Below are positions 63,627-64,000 of a stretch of 64,000 nt of DNA, one piece after another. The position numbers and the translations under genes are program-made. The notes below the pieces were generated by a model. That model saw nothing but the letters and a program-made list of their open reading frames with translations. It searched no databases and had not been told where the DNA came from. Position 1 is the stretch's first letter. Each line of letters opens with the position of its first letter. Origin of the DNA: Rhodoblastus acidophilus. GTDB lineage: Bacteria > Pseudomonadota > Alphaproteobacteria > Rhizobiales > Beijerinckiaceae. The stretch is from contig NZ_FYDG01000001.1 in the NCBI RefSeq assembly GCF_900187365.1, forward strand, positions 682,001-746,000, written 5' to 3'.

Positions 63627-64000
63627 ATGAAGAGAATGCTCGTCCTTTCCCTCATCGCTCTTGTCGGGGCCAGCAACGCGGCGCAGTCCGCCAATTGTCC
63701 ACGCGGCCAGATTTACCGCGTGTCCAAGCATGTCTGTGTCGATCGCGACGATGCCGTCAAACTCGGCATCGCCCATGGGACGGCGCGCAATGCGGCCAAG
63801 CCCGAGGCGGCGCCCCCCGCCGAAGCGGCGCCGCAGGTCGCCGACGACCCAGCCCCCGCGCCCGAAGCCGCGCCGCCGCAAGAAATCGCCGCGCCCTCGC
63901 CCGCCCCTGTGAAGGTCAAGACCGTGCGCACGATCAAGTTGACGCCGAAACCCGGCCCCGAACCCGCGAGTCCCGCCACTGTAGAGCCGGCCCCGCCGCA
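63627..64000 (+). CDS. Secreted Ala/Pro-rich hypothetical protein, 3' end outside window
   Basis: The frame starts at ATG 63627 and is open to the right edge (about 125 codons). The N-terminus is a signal peptide (MKRMLVLSLIALVGASNAAQS), followed by ANCPRGQIYRVSKHVCVDRDDAVKLGIAHG, a two-Cys motif I have seen in rhizobial hypothetical proteins, then a long Pro/Ala/Glu-rich low-complexity stretch. It is probably exported to the periplasm or envelope. Function unknown. It is divergent from ychF. Confidence 0.7.
   Translation, partial: MKRMLVLSLIALVGASNAAQSANCPRGQIYRVSKHVCVDRDDAVKLGIAHGTARNAAKPEAAPPAEAAPQVADDPAPAPEAAPPQEIAAPSPAPVKVKTVRTIKLTPKPGPEPASPATVEPAPP

Overview
The window is about 64 kb of GC-rich (roughly 65-68% by eye) chromosome from an alphaproteobacterium of the Rhizobiales/Hyphomicrobiales type. 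Three things point there: the conserved order tig-clpP-clpX-lon-hupB, the pair ntrY-ntrX followed by a D-amino-acid aminotransferase, hfq and hflX, and a division cluster ddl-ftsQ-ftsA-ftsZ-lpxC-bamD-recN. A malyl-CoA lyase of the Mcl1 type (ethylmalonyl-CoA pathway or serine cycle) and the hopanoid radical-SAM enzyme HpnJ suggest a methylotrophic or phototrophic, hopanoid-making lineage (Beijerinckiaceae, Methylocystaceae or Methylobacteriaceae-like). The genus cannot be fixed from sequence reading alone.

Layout. 1-10.6 kb is an envelope sugar region: a large TPR-glycosyltransferase cut by the left edge, hldE, hldD, an AGE-family epimerase/isomerase, a divergent GHKL ATPase of unknown role, gmhB, an array of nine 27-nt palindromic repeats, and a small membrane protein. 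10.6-19.3 kb reads leftward: tRNA-Asp, a periplasmic ClpP-fold protein, tRNA-Val, then hupB, lon (with a consensus heat-shock promoter), clpX, clpP, tig and tRNA-Leu. 19.4-25.8 kb holds NAD(P)HX repair, malyl-CoA lyase, HspQ, an IalB protein and an orphan peptide-type binding protein. 25.8-28.1 kb is a lower-GC insertion carrying one OLD-family ATPase/TOPRIM nuclease, bounded on the right by a decayed copy of the binding-protein gene's end. 28.1-32.8 kb holds a patatin, small membrane proteins, an FMN reductase, an alpha/beta hydrolase and a DUF535 protein. 33.2-42.7 kb is the division/lipid A/outer-membrane-assembly cluster, preceded by a parS-like 16-mer. 43-51 kb is mixed: ABC-F ATPase, PAP2-like protein, hpnJ, IalB, a glycosyltransferase behind a perfect CtrA box, a 2-hydroxyacid dehydrogenase and a ferredoxin reductase. 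51-59 kb is the ntrYX-hfq-hflX region, interrupted by a DUF378 gene and a split chromate transporter. 59-64 kb carries a recF-recQ operon, ychF and the start of a secreted protein running off the right edge.

How the genes fit together. Most of the window is housekeeping: protein quality control, division, envelope construction and regulation. The accessory signals are the OLD nuclease island, the palindromic repeat array behind gmhB, palindromic-repeat-derived sequence inside ftsQ, and the chrA/DUF378 insertion. No complete undescribed multi-gene system was recognised. The best leads are the solitary OLD-family nuclease with its flanking gene remnant, the nine-copy hairpin array, and the uncharacterised GHKL ATPase.
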